A stretch of 64,000 bases of DNA, from contig JAMDDV010000018.1 of NCBI GenBank assembly GCA_023488455.1, forward strand, positions 29,598-93,597. The letters are read 5' to 3'. The notes below the pieces were generated by a model, which saw nothing but the letters and a program-made list of their open reading frames with translations, was not told where the DNA came from and did no database searches. The position numbers and the translations under genes are program-made. This DNA comes from Actinomycetota bacterium. GTDB lineage: Bacteria > Actinomycetota > Humimicrobiia > Hakubellales > JAMDDV01. Shown piece by piece: positions 1-9,506 of the stretch. Each line of letters begins with the position of its first letter. Position 1 is the first letter of the stretch.

Positions 1-708
1 TCCGATGCCGTTTATCGAACACTCCACCTGTGCTGCCCCGTTTAGTATCGCCTCTATCGAATTTGCAACCGCCAGTCCCAGATCATCATGACAGTGTACG
101 CTTATGATGACATTATTATCCACGCAAATCTCATCTCTTATCATGCGAATCAGCCTGCCGTACTCAGCAGGAACGGAGTAACCAACCGTATCAGGTATGT
201 TCAGAATCGTCGCTCCTTCTTTAACGGCAATTGTCAGAACCTCAAGCAAGAAGGCGGTTTCACTCCTGGTAGCATCCATTGCAGAAAACTCAACTTCATC
301 ACACAGGCTCCTTGCCAGTGCAACAGCTCTTTTGGCCATCTCCTTGACCTGCTCCCTATCCTTCATCATCTGATATTTGATATGAATGTCAGACGTCGAT
401 ATGAACGTATGAATGCGCGGTTTCTCAGCAGGTTCTAGCGCTTCCCATGCACGTCTTATATCCGCGTCGATGGCACGCGCGAGTGCTGCAACCTTTATAC
501 CGGTCAACCTGCTTGAGATCTCCCTCACACAGTCAAAATCACCCTGAGAGGATATGGGAAACCCCGCCTCTATCACATCAACATTGATCCGCTTCAGCTG
601 CATGGCAATCTGAAGCTTCTCAGCAGCGTTAAGCTTGATCCTGGGTGCCTGTTCGCCATCCCTCAACGTCGTATCGAAAATATCAATTTTCCTAATCTGT
701 TCATTCAC
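1..708 (-). CDS. leuA: 2-isopropylmalate synthase, N-terminal part (cut by window edge)
   Basis: The reverse complement translates without stops from a GTG at 708 to base 1, giving 236 codons. The protein begins NEQIRKIDIFDTTLRDGEQ, and DTTLRDGEQ is the DRE-TIM metallolyase signature that binds the divalent metal and 2-oxoacid. Further on are EAGFPISSQGDF, HTFISTSDIHIK and HCHDDLGLAVANS, which follow LeuA rather than NifV. It would condense 2-oxoisovalerate with acetyl-CoA, the first step of leucine synthesis. An AGGAG lies 9 bases before the GTG; a nearer GTG is followed at once by a stop, which decides the start. It is the last visible gene of the long minus-strand amino-acid operon, 28 bases after the phosphatase gene. 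The C-terminal leucine-regulatory domain is outside the window, so citramalate synthase cannot be fully excluded. Confidence 0.88.
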   Translation of the reverse strand, partial: MNEQIRKIDIFDTTLRDGEQAPRIKLNAAEKLQIAMQLKRINVDVIEAGFPISSQGDFDCVREISSRLTGIKVAALARAIDADIRRAWEALEPAEKPRIHTFISTSDIHIKYQMMKDREQVKEMAKRAVALARSLCDEVEFSAMDATRSETAFLLEVLTIAVKEGATILNIPDTVGYSVPAEYGRLIRMIRDEICVDNNVIISVHCHDDLGLAVANSIEAILNGAAQVECSINGIG

Positions 709-736
709 CTTTTCACGCTCCTATTGAACAAGCAAC

Positions 737-1384
737 CTACAAAACACGAACATCACTTAAAGTATCAGTTCCAACTAAATGACAGCAATCGTTTAATAGA
801 GCCATCTCTCTTCGCCCGTTATCATGAAGCACAAGCAGGCTTAAACTACCGTTGTTCAGGTTGAAGTTCCAGAATTTTGATAGATCCATCCCCATGAAAT
901 CAATCATGAACAGTTTGCCAAAGCCATTATGCGAGCTTACAAGGATCCGTTCATGGAGGGATCTGACAATAACCATGTTGAAAAAATCGTTGGCCCTCTT
1001 CCTCACGTCGTGCCAGGACTCACCATCAGGAGCCTTAAGAGTTGCTGGGTTTTTAAGCCATTGTTCAAACTCAAGAGGATATTCTCTTTTTATATCCTCC
1101 CTGCTCAAACCCTCCCATCTTCCCAGCGAAATCTCCTTGAGGTTATCATCGAAATTGATTCCAACTCCGATCAGTTTCTTAACTTCTTGGGAAGTCTGTC
1201 GTGCCCTGCGAAGTGGGCTTGAATATATTACCTGTATACTCTCCTTTTTCAAACGTTGTGCAAGCCGACGAGCCTGGTCAAATCCCCGATCACTCAGGGC
1301 AGATTCCTTCTGCCCCTGTACTAATTCCTCCCTGTTCCAATCAGTTTCTCCATGCCTTATAAAAAATATCTGCTTTGGGCTCAA
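737..1384 (-). CDS. histidine phosphatase family protein, candidate metal-independent phosphoserine phosphatase
   Basis: 215 residues. The phosphohistidine signature RHGETDWN lies near residue 10, the typical SSPLRRARQT near 55, and a second SSHNGFGK His near 150; these are the catalytic elements of the phosphoglycerate-mutase-like superfamily. At about 210 residues it is the size of cofactor-dependent phosphatases (PspA, CobC, GpmB types) rather than glycolytic dPGM. It starts with TTG, overlapping the serA stop as TTGA. That coupling to serA and a class V aminotransferase suggests it supplies the third step of serine synthesis, as the histidine-phosphatase-type phosphoserine phosphatases of Hydrogenobacter do. 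The family and active-site residues are seen; the substrate is inferred from context. Alternatives are alpha-ribazole phosphatase (relevant for a corrinoid-using organism) or a general sugar-phosphate phosphatase. Confidence 0.82.
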   Translation of the reverse strand: MSPKQIFFIRHGETDWNREELVQGQKESALSDRGFDQARRLAQRLKKESIQVIYSSPLRRARQTSQEVKKLIGVGINFDDNLKEISLGRWEGLSREDIKREYPLEFEQWLKNPATLKAPDGESWHDVRKRANDFFNMVIVRSLHERILVSSHNGFGKLFMIDFMGMDLSKFWNFNLNNGSLSLLVLHDNGRREMALLNDCCHLVGTDTLSDVRVL

Positions 1385-2967
1385 AGTTTAATAAAGACAG
1401 CCTCCTTTATGTTGGCATTGACCTTAATTTCCTCGAGCAAGTCTAAAGATATAGGCTGATCAACATTTACACCATTCAATGCTACTCCGCCCTTTTCCGT
1501 CCTGCTCACCTGCATATTGGCGATGTTAATTCTGTGTTTTCCCAATATGGTACCTATGGTGCCAATCACGCCTGGAACATCTTTATACTTAAAGAATGCC
1601 ATATACTCGGTTGGTACAAGATCGAGCTCAAATCCATTGATGCTGACGAACTTCTGTTGATTATTTTTGCCCATCAAAGTACCCGAAACGCTGAATTCCT
1701 TTGAGTCATATTTTCCCTTAAGAACTATCAGGCTCACGTAGTCCTTTGATTCACTGCTCTTGAGTTCGCGAACTTCAATGCCCCTTTCCTTTGCGATAAA
1801 AGGAGCGTTGACCAGGTTTACTGAATCCTCAAATTTCTCAAGTACTCCCTTTAACACAACAGTGGTAAGAAGACGGGTATCATGGCCAGCAATATTTCCG
1901 TAATATTCAACATCAAGGTTGTTCAGGTTGCCCGGAAACAGCGCGATGAAGAGTTTTCCGAGGTTTTCTCCAAGCGGCATGAACGGCTTTAATTCCTCCA
2001 TTGACTCCTGACTTACCTGCGGAATATTCACAGCAGTTGAAACGCTCTGCCCGAACAGCGCTGCCCTGACCTGTTCAGCGATCTGAATACCTGCCTTATC
2101 CTGTGCCTCAATGGTCGAAGCACCAAGATGTGGAGTACAAACGACATTTGGTAATACAAACAGTGGATTATCGGTACAGGGTTCAACCTCGTAAACATCA
2201 AGACCTGCCCCACCGACCTGTCCACTCTTGAGCGCCGCCTCAAGCGCTTTTTCGTCAATGATCGTGCCTCTGGCTGTATTTATAATAAGCACACCCCTAT
2301 TCATCCTGGAAAAGGATTTTTCATCTATCAGATGATGGGTATCTTTATTCTTTGGCAGATGAATGGATATTATGTCAGCTTGTTTGTAAACATCGCTCAA
2401 CGAATTTGCCCTCTCTACACCAAGGTTAGAGAACCGGTCATCTGAGACAAAGGGGTCATAAGCTATCACCTTCATCCCAAGACCAAGTGCTCTTTGCGCA
2501 ACAAGCGTACCTATCCTACCAAGACCAATTATCCCAAGCGTCTTGCCGTATATTTCTATCCCCTTAAATTTTGAACGTTCCCATTTCCCCGATTTCAGCG
2601 AAGCACATGCCTCAGGAGTTCGGCGGCACAAAGCGAACATGAGCGCAATTGCCTGCTCTGCGGCAGATATTATGTTGCTCTGCGGTGCGTTAGCTACAAT
2701 TATTCCCTTCTTGTTTGCTGCATTAACATCGACATTGTCCACACCAATGCCCGCGCGCCCAATTATCTTCAACCTGTTCGCTCTTTCAATCACATCTGCG
2801 GTAACATTCGTCGCACTCCTTATGATAAGGGCATCGTATTTGCTTATTATGTCGAGAAATTCCTCCTGACTTATCTTCGTAAAAACATCCACATCAAAGT
2901 CCTTTTTCAGGACCTCCACGGCCTTTTCGGCTATATCATCCTTTACAATTACCTTCATCCTGTCCAT
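1381..2967 (-). CDS. serA: D-3-phosphoglycerate dehydrogenase (long, ACT-domain form)
   Basis: About 529 residues from the ATG at 2967 (MDRMKVIV), chosen because GAG lies 6 bases ahead and earlier starts would run into the preceding gene. Another ATG is three codons on. The protein has an N-terminal substrate half, a Rossmann motif GLGRIG near residues 148-153, the catalytic Arg in NTARGTIIDE, the Glu in EVEP and the His in PHLGAST. An allosteric-substrate-binding region follows, then a C-terminal ACT domain (DVPGVIGTIGTILGKHRIN). This is the type I SerA architecture. It oxidises 3-phosphoglycerate to phosphohydroxypyruvate with NAD. It sits between the class V aminotransferase and the histidine phosphatase, so the three steps to serine are adjacent. 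In an acetogen serine also feeds one-carbon units into the THF pool. Confidence 0.96.
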   Translation of the reverse strand: MDRMKVIVKDDIAEKAVEVLKKDFDVDVFTKISQEEFLDIISKYDALIIRSATNVTADVIERANRLKIIGRAGIGVDNVDVNAANKKGIIVANAPQSNIISAAEQAIALMFALCRRTPEACASLKSGKWERSKFKGIEIYGKTLGIIGLGRIGTLVAQRALGLGMKVIAYDPFVSDDRFSNLGVERANSLSDVYKQADIISIHLPKNKDTHHLIDEKSFSRMNRGVLIINTARGTIIDEKALEAALKSGQVGGAGLDVYEVEPCTDNPLFVLPNVVCTPHLGASTIEAQDKAGIQIAEQVRAALFGQSVSTAVNIPQVSQESMEELKPFMPLGENLGKLFIALFPGNLNNLDVEYYGNIAGHDTRLLTTVVLKGVLEKFEDSVNLVNAPFIAKERGIEVRELKSSESKDYVSLIVLKGKYDSKEFSVSGTLMGKNNQQKFVSINGFELDLVPTEYMAFFKYKDVPGVIGTIGTILGKHRINIANMQVSRTEKGGVALNGVNVDQPISLDLLEEIKVNANIKEAVFIKL

Positions 2968-2977
2968 TTTTTTCTCT

Positions 2978-4123
2978 TTAAAGAGTAAACACCTCCTCTG
3001 CTGCCTTAACACCGCTGCCCAGTTCAAATTTATAACCGAGTTTCTTCAGGGTCATCTCAAGCGCAGCAATGGTGATTATGATATCGAGCTTTTCAAAATA
3101 ACCGCAGTGGCCAATCCTGAAGATCTTCCCCTTTAATGGCCCCTGTCCACCGACAAGTGTGACTCCAAAATCTTCGCGCATGCCCTTGATTATCTTGCCT
3201 GCTTCTACTCCTTCAGGTGAAAGTATCGGTGTTACAGAGTTTGAAGCCACACTCTCGTTGCATAAAAGCTTGAGTCCAAGTGCTTTTACTGCTGCACGAC
3301 TCGCTTTAGCAAGCATTGCATGACGCGCAAATAAATTATCAAGCCCTTCATCCATAATCATTTGCAGCGAAGATGACAGCTGAACTAAAAGCGTAACGGC
3401 AGGAGTAAACGGTGTCTGCGGTGAATCGCTTTCAAGTGCTTTCCTTAACGCTTTATAGTCAAAATAAAACTTGGGAAGCTTTGACTCCTCAATCATCTTC
3501 CATGCCCTCTCGCTTATGGATACAAAAGATATGCCGGGAGGCGTCATAAGCGCCTTTTGTGAGCCTGCAACCACGATATCTACTCCCCACTCATCAGTCC
3601 TGAGGTCAGTTGCTCCGAGGCCGCTGATGGCGTCAACTATCAGGGCTGTATTATGCGAATTGGTAATCTTTGCGATCTCCCTAATACTGTTATTCACTCC
3701 TGTGGATGTCTCTGAATGCGTTACCATCACACTCTTGATCGATGGATCCTTATTAAGCTCTCTTTCAACATCAGCAGGCACTGCAGCAGTACCCCATTCG
3801 TAATCAAGTTTTACCACGTCAAGACCGTAACTGTTTGAAATTTTTGCAAATCTTTCGCCAAAATATCCTGTTGAGATTACAAGAACGCGATCACCGGGGC
3901 TAAACAGGTTTACAACGGCGGATTCCATTGCTCCGGTTCCCGAAGAATTTATGATCAAAACGGAATTATTAGTCTGAAGCACCCATTTAAGCTTCTCGGT
4001 CACATCGAGCAAAAGCTTGGTGAAAGCCGGTGCACGGTGATGAATAACATCTCTTGCTCCAGCCAATAAAACATCGGTTGGGACAGGTGTCGGTCCCGGC
4101 GTCATCAGGTAACTCTTTTTCAT
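2978..4123 (-). CDS. class V aminotransferase (serine/alanine-glyoxylate type), likely the serine-pathway transaminase
   Basis: 381 residues. The N-terminus MTPGPTPVP and IHHRAPAF are signatures of the alanine-glyoxylate / serine-pyruvate aminotransferase group of fold type I PLP enzymes. The PLP lysine is in VVAGSQKALMTPPG, preceded by VDAISGLGATD, whose Asp pairs with the pyridine nitrogen. A GGGAGG lies 4 bases before the ATG. It lies 19 bases after ilvN and is followed immediately by serA. It is not a standard SerC sequence. Many anaerobes and archaea pair SerA with this class V type, so I infer that it aminates phosphohydroxypyruvate (or hydroxypyruvate). Serine-glyoxylate or aspartate aminotransferase activity remains possible. 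Confidence 0.9.
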   Translation of the reverse strand: MKKSYLMTPGPTPVPTDVLLAGARDVIHHRAPAFTKLLLDVTEKLKWVLQTNNSVLIINSSGTGAMESAVVNLFSPGDRVLVISTGYFGERFAKISNSYGLDVVKLDYEWGTAAVPADVERELNKDPSIKSVMVTHSETSTGVNNSIREIAKITNSHNTALIVDAISGLGATDLRTDEWGVDIVVAGSQKALMTPPGISFVSISERAWKMIEESKLPKFYFDYKALRKALESDSPQTPFTPAVTLLVQLSSSLQMIMDEGLDNLFARHAMLAKASRAAVKALGLKLLCNESVASNSVTPILSPEGVEAGKIIKGMREDFGVTLVGGQGPLKGKIFRIGHCGYFEKLDIIITIAALEMTLKKLGYKFELGSGVKAAEEVFTL

Positions 4124-4142
4124 TTATCCTCCCGGTGTATTT

Positions 4143-4634
4143 CTATTTTTTGATGTACTTGCTACCCCTACTTATGGCGACCTTCCCGGCACGCGCCAGC
4201 TCAAGGATACCGTATGGTGACAATAGATCAATAATCGCATTGATCTTGTCCTCGGTACCGGTTATCTCCACAACCAGGCTCTTAAAGCTCACATCTACTA
4301 TCTTCGCACGGAAAATATCGGCGATCTCAATGATCTCAGGTCTGTAGTTTGGCGCTGTATTCACCTTGATAAGCGCAAGCTCACGATCCAAACAGACACC
4401 CGGATCAATATCCTGAATCTTTATCACATTTATCAGCTTATGAAGCTGCTTTGTGATCTGTTCTATTGACTTTTCCTCGACGTTCACCACTATCGTCATC
4501 CTTGAAATAGTAGGATCTTCCGTTGGCCCAACAGAAAGGCTGTCAATGTTATAGCCGCGTCGCGAGAAGAGTCCTGATATCTTAGCAAGAACCCCAGGCC
4601 TATTTTCTACCAAAACAGAAATCGTATGACGCAT
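4143..4634 (-). CDS. ilvN: acetolactate synthase regulatory (small) subunit
   Basis: 163 residues, the usual IlvN/IlvH length. It starts [23 protein letters not shown], an ACT domain with the valine-binding N/G region, followed by RRGYNIDSLSVG and a C-terminal IlvN domain (residues about 85-160, with ELARAGKVAISRG near the end). It binds the catalytic subunit and confers activation and valine feedback inhibition. Its ATG shares one base with the ilvB stop (TAATG), so translation is coupled to the catalytic subunit. ilvC, which normally follows, is not here; the next gene is the class V aminotransferase. Confidence 0.96.
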   Translation of the reverse strand: MRHTISVLVENRPGVLAKISGLFSRRGYNIDSLSVGPTEDPTISRMTIVVNVEEKSIEQITKQLHKLINVIKIQDIDPGVCLDRELALIKVNTAPNYRPEIIEIADIFRAKIVDVSFKSLVVEITGTEDKINAIIDLLSPYGILELARAGKVAISRGSKYIKK

Positions 4635-6322
4635 TATTCCTCCAGCATCTGGTTTATCGCGGAACCCGGTGTTACCATCGGAAACACATTTTCCTCCCGC
4701 TCGATCCTGAAATCAATGACGGTGACCTGCTCGTTATCAATTGCCTCTTCCAGCACCGAGCTTACCTCTTCTGGTCTTGTGGCCCTCAACCCAACTGCTC
4801 CATATGCTTCTGCCAGCTTTACAAAATCCGGGCAGTCCTCAAGGTGTGTATGTGAGTAGCGTCTGTTGTACAAAAGCTCCTGCCACTGCCTAACCATGCC
4901 CAGGAAGCCGTTGTTCATAATGGCAACCTTGACGGGAAGACGGTTAATGACTGCAGTTGCAAGCTCCTGCGACACCATCTGAAAACTCCCATCGCCAGCT
5001 ATATCAAACACTATCTTATCAGGTCTTCCAAACTGAGCACCTATCGCTGCAGGGAAACCAAATCCCATAGTGCCAAGCCCCCCAGATGAAATAAAAGTCC
5101 TTGGCTTCAGAGCGGTGTAATATTGCGCGGCCCACATCTGATTCTGACCTACTTCAGTCGTGACAATAGCATCTTCACCGGTTAACTCAAAAATCTGCTC
5201 AATAACGTACTCCGGTTTAATAACGTTGCTCATTTTATATTTAAGTGGATACTTTTCCTTCCACTCTGCTATCAGCTCAAGCCAGACATTCCTGTCCGGC
5301 CCCCCCGACTTCTCGATGATCTTCAAATTCGCAGCGAGCAGAGCGGAAAGGACATTCTTTGCATCACCAACTATCGGCACGTCCACCTTGACGTTTTTGC
5401 CGATCTCCGCTGGATCTATGTCTATGTGGATTATCTTTGCCTTAGAGGCAAATTCCGATATCCTGCCGGTCACCCTGTCATCAAACCTGACCCCAACTGC
5501 TAATATCAGATCCGCCTCGGTAAGGGCATAATTCGCATACTTGGTACCATGCATCCCGGGCATTCGCAGTGACAGCGGACTGTCCTCGCGAAAACAGCCT
5601 TTCCCCATCAACGTTGCAGTAACCGGGATGTTCAACTGGTTTGCCAGATCCGTTAGCTCTTCGCTGGCGTTGGACGAGATGACGCCGCCGCCAGCTAGAA
5701 TCACAGGTCGCTTTGCTTCGTAGAGCAGGCTTGCTGCCTGTTTTATCTGATTCGCATGACCCTTTATGGTTGGTTTATAACCAGGTAGGTCGACCTCATC
5801 AGGATATTTAAAATCAACCATCTCCTTTGATACGTCATCAGGAATATCGATGAGCACAGGCCCAGGTCTGCCTGTTGATGCTATGTAAAAAGCCTCCTTT
5901 ACCACTCTTGGCAAATCTCTGGCATCCTTCACCAGATAGTTATGCTTGGTTATCGGAGCGGAAATTCCAGTCGTATCAGCTTCCTGGAAGGCATCGGTCC
6001 CGATTACATTTGTTGAAACCTGTCCAGTTATCGCGACAATTGGTATGGAATCCATGTATGCATTTGCTATACCCGTCATCAGGTTTGTTGAGCCAGGTCC
6101 TGATGTCGCCATGCAGACCCCAACCTTTCCAGTCGCTCTCGCATATCCATCTGCTGCATGCGCAGCACACTGTTCATGGCGAACCAGAATGTGTCTTATA
6201 TTCGAATCGAATAAAACATCATATATAGGGAGCACTCTTCCGCCCGGAAATCCAAAAATGACCTTCACTCCTTCATTCTCAAACGATTTTATTAGTGCCT
6301 GTGCACCTGATATCTTACTCAA
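4634..6322 (-). CDS. ilvB: acetolactate synthase catalytic (large) subunit
   Basis: 562 residues, a normal length. It has the N-terminal ThDP pyrimidine-binding domain with the activating Glu (E50 in [17 protein letters not shown]), a central FAD-fold domain and a C-terminal ThDP pyrophosphate domain (GDGSFQM...NNGFLGM). It condenses two pyruvates to acetolactate for valine and leucine, or pyruvate with 2-oxobutyrate for isoleucine. The start is TTG at 6322, overlapping the ilvD stop as TTGA. It belongs to the amino-acid operon and is paired with ilvN immediately downstream. The [15 protein letters not shown] segment near the active site is typical of anabolic AHAS rather than catabolic AlsS. 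Confidence 0.97.
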   Translation of the reverse strand: MSKISGAQALIKSFENEGVKVIFGFPGGRVLPIYDVLFDSNIRHILVRHEQCAAHAADGYARATGKVGVCMATSGPGSTNLMTGIANAYMDSIPIVAITGQVSTNVIGTDAFQEADTTGISAPITKHNYLVKDARDLPRVVKEAFYIASTGRPGPVLIDIPDDVSKEMVDFKYPDEVDLPGYKPTIKGHANQIKQAASLLYEAKRPVILAGGGVISSNASEELTDLANQLNIPVTATLMGKGCFREDSPLSLRMPGMHGTKYANYALTEADLILAVGVRFDDRVTGRISEFASKAKIIHIDIDPAEIGKNVKVDVPIVGDAKNVLSALLAANLKIIEKSGGPDRNVWLELIAEWKEKYPLKYKMSNVIKPEYVIEQIFELTGEDAIVTTEVGQNQMWAAQYYTALKPRTFISSGGLGTMGFGFPAAIGAQFGRPDKIVFDIAGDGSFQMVSQELATAVINRLPVKVAIMNNGFLGMVRQWQELLYNRRYSHTHLEDCPDFVKLAEAYGAVGLRATRPEEVSSVLEEAIDNEQVTVIDFRIEREENVFPMVTPGSAINQMLEE

Positions 6323-7992
6323 TTATCATCACCTTTTATCTCCAAAATTGCACCTCTGCTCGCAGAGGTGACCATATTTGCGTAGCGGGCAATATAACCT
6401 GATAACTCCTTTTTTTTCGGTTTCCATGCCATCCTGCGCCGACTTAACTCCGCATCACTTACTTTCAAATCGATCCGCTTGTCCTTGATATCGACGGATA
6501 TGATATCGCCTTCCTCCACCAGTGCAATTGGGCCCCCGACCTGTGCCTCAGGAGATATGTGACCGATCGAAGCACCTGTAGTCGCTCCTGAAAACCGACC
6601 ATCGGTGAGAAGTGCCACACTTGCATCAAGTCCCATACCCTTGACAGCAGAGGTGGGAGATAGCATCTCTCGCATTCCAGGACCACCGGATGGACCCTCG
6701 TATCTGATCACAATTACATCACCTTTCTTCACAACACCATCAAGGATTGCCTTCACTGCGCTCTCTTCGTCATCAAAGGCTCTCGCCCTGCCTTCATGCT
6801 GCATCATCTCAGGAAGAACTGCTGATTTCTTAACAACCGCACCGTCGGGTGCCATATTGCCCCTGAGTATCGCAATCCCTCCTGTTCTGCTGAACGGATC
6901 TTCAATGGGTCTTATCACGTTTTTATCATATATTAAATATTTTGTGAAACTTTCCTTTAGCTTATGCCCAGTCACGGTAAGCACATCACCGTTGATGAGA
7001 TCTGCTTTTGCAAGTTCTACAAGAACTGCCTGCACACCACCCGCCCTGTAGAAATCATCGATGAAGACATCACCAGCAGGACTCAATCTGCACAAGTTTG
7101 GGGTCTTTTCGCTGATCTCATCAACAAGGTCAAGATCAAGCTTAATACCTGCCTCATTTGCTATCGCAAGAAGGTGCAATATTGTATTAGTTGAGCAGCC
7201 GATGGCCATATCCGCGGCAAGCGCATTTTTAATAGATTCTATGGTTACTATATCGCGCGGTCTGATATTCTTATTAAAGAGTTCAACGACCTTTTTACCA
7301 GCATTTCTTGCGAGCATTATCCTCTTTGAATAGACAGCAGGAACGGTTCCGTTGCCCGGTAATCCAAGTCCAATTGCTTCCGTCAGGCAGTTCATCGAGT
7401 TAGCGGTGAACATCCCCGCGCAGGAACCGCAGCCTGGGCAGGCCGATCGCTCGAGCTCCTCCAGTTGTTCCTCAGATAGCTGTCCAACTTTCACCCTAGC
7501 AACAGCTTCAGAGACATCGGAATAGTCCACCTTTGTCCCCTGCATCCACCCTGAAAGCATAGGTCCGCCGCTTACGACGATCGCTGGCAGGTTTAAACGC
7601 AGTGCTGCCATGATCATTCCAGGGATGATCTTGTCACAGTTTGGTATGAGCACCAACGCATCAAACCTGTGCGCCATGCACATCACCTCTACGCTATCTG
7701 CGATCAGCTCACGACTTGCAAGCGAATATTTCATGCCCTCATGATTCATGGCAATTCCATCACAAACACCTATGGTTGAAAACTCTATCGGCGTACCACC
7801 AGCAGCCAGTATTCCCTCTCTTACAGCTAGGGAAATCCTATCCAGATTAATATGTCCTGGAACTATCTCATTGGCTGAGTTCGCAATACCGATGATCGGT
7901 TTTTGAAAATCCTGCGCATCAAGACCAAGCGCGTATAAAAGCGAACGATGCGGTGCTCTCTCCAGACCTAATTTTATCTCGTCACTTCTCAT
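6319..7992 (-). CDS. ilvD: dihydroxy-acid dehydratase
   Basis: 557 residues, full length. Iron-sulfur ligands are in [11 protein letters not shown] (Cys119) and [20 protein letters not shown]. The first cluster region reads [10 protein letters not shown], as in the E. coli enzyme, without the extra Cys that marks the [2Fe-2S] class, so an oxygen-labile [4Fe-4S] cluster is expected; this fits an anaerobe. It converts 2,3-dihydroxy-isovalerate and -methylvalerate to the 2-oxoacids. It overlaps the preceding dehydrogenase gene by ATGA and the following ilvB by TTGA. Confidence 0.97.
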   Translation of the reverse strand: MRSDEIKLGLERAPHRSLLYALGLDAQDFQKPIIGIANSANEIVPGHINLDRISLAVREGILAAGGTPIEFSTIGVCDGIAMNHEGMKYSLASRELIADSVEVMCMAHRFDALVLIPNCDKIIPGMIMAALRLNLPAIVVSGGPMLSGWMQGTKVDYSDVSEAVARVKVGQLSEEQLEELERSACPGCGSCAGMFTANSMNCLTEAIGLGLPGNGTVPAVYSKRIMLARNAGKKVVELFNKNIRPRDIVTIESIKNALAADMAIGCSTNTILHLLAIANEAGIKLDLDLVDEISEKTPNLCRLSPAGDVFIDDFYRAGGVQAVLVELAKADLINGDVLTVTGHKLKESFTKYLIYDKNVIRPIEDPFSRTGGIAILRGNMAPDGAVVKKSAVLPEMMQHEGRARAFDDEESAVKAILDGVVKKGDVIVIRYEGPSGGPGMREMLSPTSAVKGMGLDASVALLTDGRFSGATTGASIGHISPEAQVGGPIALVEEGDIISVDIKDKRIDLKVSDAELSRRRMAWKPKKKELSGYIARYANMVTSASRGAILEIKGDDN

Positions 7993-8999
7993 GAGTTCTT
8001 AATCCTTTCCACTATTGCAGATGTCATCTCTTTTGTCCCGACATTACCACCCAGGTCTTGAGTCACATGTTTCCCCTCAGCTATTACATCTTCCAGCGCT
8101 CTTAGAATTCTTTTAGCTGCTTCTGCCTCGCCAATGTACAAAAGCATGAGCCGTGCAGAAAGAATGAGCGCTGTCGGATTAGCTCTGTTCAGACCTGCAT
8201 ATTTGGGCACAGACCCATGCACCGCTTCGAATACTGCGATGTCATCACCAATATTTGCTCCAGCCGCCACTCCGAGGCCACCTATGAGCCCAGCGCAGAG
8301 GTCAGATACGATATCACCGTAGAGATTTGGCAGCACCATGACATCGTAGATCTGCGGTTTTATTACAAGCTGCATGCACATGTTATCAACTATACGGTCC
8401 TCAAATTCCATCTCTGGATAATGGGTTGAGACGTTTCTCACGCTTTCCAAGAATAGACCGTCGCTAAATTTCATGATATTAGCCTTGTGCACAGCCGTTA
8501 CTTTTTTCCTGTTATTCTTCATTGCATATTCAAAAGCAAATCGCGCGATCCGCTCAGAAGCCTTCCTTGTTATCCGCTTGATGCTCTCAGCGGTATCATC
8601 ATCGATCATTCGCTCAATCCCAGCATACAGATCCTCAGTATTCTCCCTCACCACTACCAGATCGATATCCTTGAACTTAGTCTCCACTCCTCTTATTGAA
8701 AAGCTCGGCCGCAGACATGCGTAAAGATCAAGTTCCTTGCGGAGGGCAACGTTCACGCTCCTGAACCCCTGTCCTATGGGAGTAGTGATGGGTCCCTTAA
8801 TTGCCACCCTATTTTTTCTTATCGATTCCAGCACAAAATCGGGTAATGGAGTACCGTACTCCTTCATAGTTACCTCGCCCGCATTTACGATTTCCCATTT
8901 AATTCCGGTGACCGTTGCGTCAACAACCAACTGCACCGCTTCTGATATCTCGGGACCGATGCCGTCGCCCGGAATTAGCGTCACAGTTCTTTCCTGCAT
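7989..8999 (-). CDS. isocitrate/isopropylmalate dehydrogenase family, residues favour NAD-isocitrate dehydrogenase
   Basis: 336 residues of the beta-decarboxylating dehydrogenase family: [11 protein letters not shown] at the start, [11 protein letters not shown], an active-site Lys in [28 protein letters not shown] and [12 protein letters not shown]. The specificity helix reads [21 protein letters not shown]. The Ser and Asn of SVNVALR match the isocitrate-binding residues of IDH, whereas LeuB has a hydrophobic LLALR-type helix. No NADP-type residues are evident after AVHGS, so NAD is likely. Despite its position in a leucine-like operon I therefore favour isocitrate to 2-oxoglutarate, working with the two aconitase-family subunits and the synthase upstream. 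Homoisocitrate or 3-isopropylmalate are alternatives, and promiscuity is possible. Confidence 0.85.
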   Translation of the reverse strand: MQERTVTLIPGDGIGPEISEAVQLVVDATVTGIKWEIVNAGEVTMKEYGTPLPDFVLESIRKNRVAIKGPITTPIGQGFRSVNVALRKELDLYACLRPSFSIRGVETKFKDIDLVVVRENTEDLYAGIERMIDDDTAESIKRITRKASERIARFAFEYAMKNNRKKVTAVHKANIMKFSDGLFLESVRNVSTHYPEMEFEDRIVDNMCMQLVIKPQIYDVMVLPNLYGDIVSDLCAGLIGGLGVAAGANIGDDIAVFEAVHGSVPKYAGLNRANPTALILSARLMLLYIGEAEAAKRILRALEDVIAEGKHVTQDLGGNVGTKEMTSAIVERIKNS

Positions 9000-9002
9000 G
9001 TA

Positions 9003-9506
9003 TCAGACCTCAAACCCCTTGTGATTTTTCAGATAATTGACCAGCCCGCCTTCCGAAAGTATGCCGAACATCGCTTCAGACAGCGGTGATATCTTTATGG
9101 TCCTTGACTTTGTTAGATTCATAACTTCCCCGTTTTTTAGATCTATCCTCAGCTCATCTCCCTCTTCTATATCGGTGGTATCGCATTCAATTAGCGGCAA
9201 GCCGATGTTTATGGCATTTCGGTAAAATATCCTTGCAAAAGATTTTGCCACAACTCCTTTTATGCCAGCAAATTTCAGGGCAAGCGGAGCCTGTTCACGC
9301 GACGAACCACATCCGAAGTTCTTCCCCGCAACAATGATGTCCCGACCGGTAAGCTCATCGTAAAAGTTCGGGTGCACATCCTCCATGATATGCTTCGCCA
9401 GCTCATTCATATCAAGAGTTTTAAATTTATACTTACCAGAAATTATGTAATCAGTATTTATATCGTTACCAAATCTTCTTGCGACACCCTCTATGTAAAA
9501 CTCCAT
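9003..9506 (-). CDS. aconitase-family hydro-lyase, small (swivel) subunit, LeuD-like
   Basis: 167 residues, the size of archaeal-type LeuD. It begins with the swivel-domain pattern [16 protein letters not shown], then [15 protein letters not shown] (the substrate-phosphate/carboxylate loop with the conserved Arg) and [18 protein letters not shown]. In the two-subunit family the residues after GKY/GRY set substrate choice; here they are KFK instead of the LVY or LRT seen in characterised isopropylmalate or homoaconitate enzymes. It shares one base with the large-subunit stop (TGATG). It may isomerise citrate, homocitrate and/or isopropylmalate. Confidence 0.88.
   Translation of the reverse strand: MEFYIEGVARRFGNDINTDYIISGKYKFKTLDMNELAKHIMEDVHPNFYDELTGRDIIVAGKNFGCGSSREQAPLALKFAGIKGVVAKSFARIFYRNAINIGLPLIECDTTDIEEGDELRIDLKNGEVMNLTKSRTIKISPLSEAMFGILSEGGLVNYLKNHKGFEV

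Noticed and set aside
737..1384. Glycolytic phosphoglycerate mutase
   Set aside because: Length and sequence follow the broad histidine phosphatase group, and the serA coupling points to serine or cobamide metabolism instead.
7989..8999. Plain annotation as LeuB, 3-isopropylmalate dehydrogenase
   Set aside because: The helix [13 protein letters not shown] carries the Ser and Asn of isocitrate dehydrogenase, and the LeuB hydrophobic pattern is missing; position alone was not enough.
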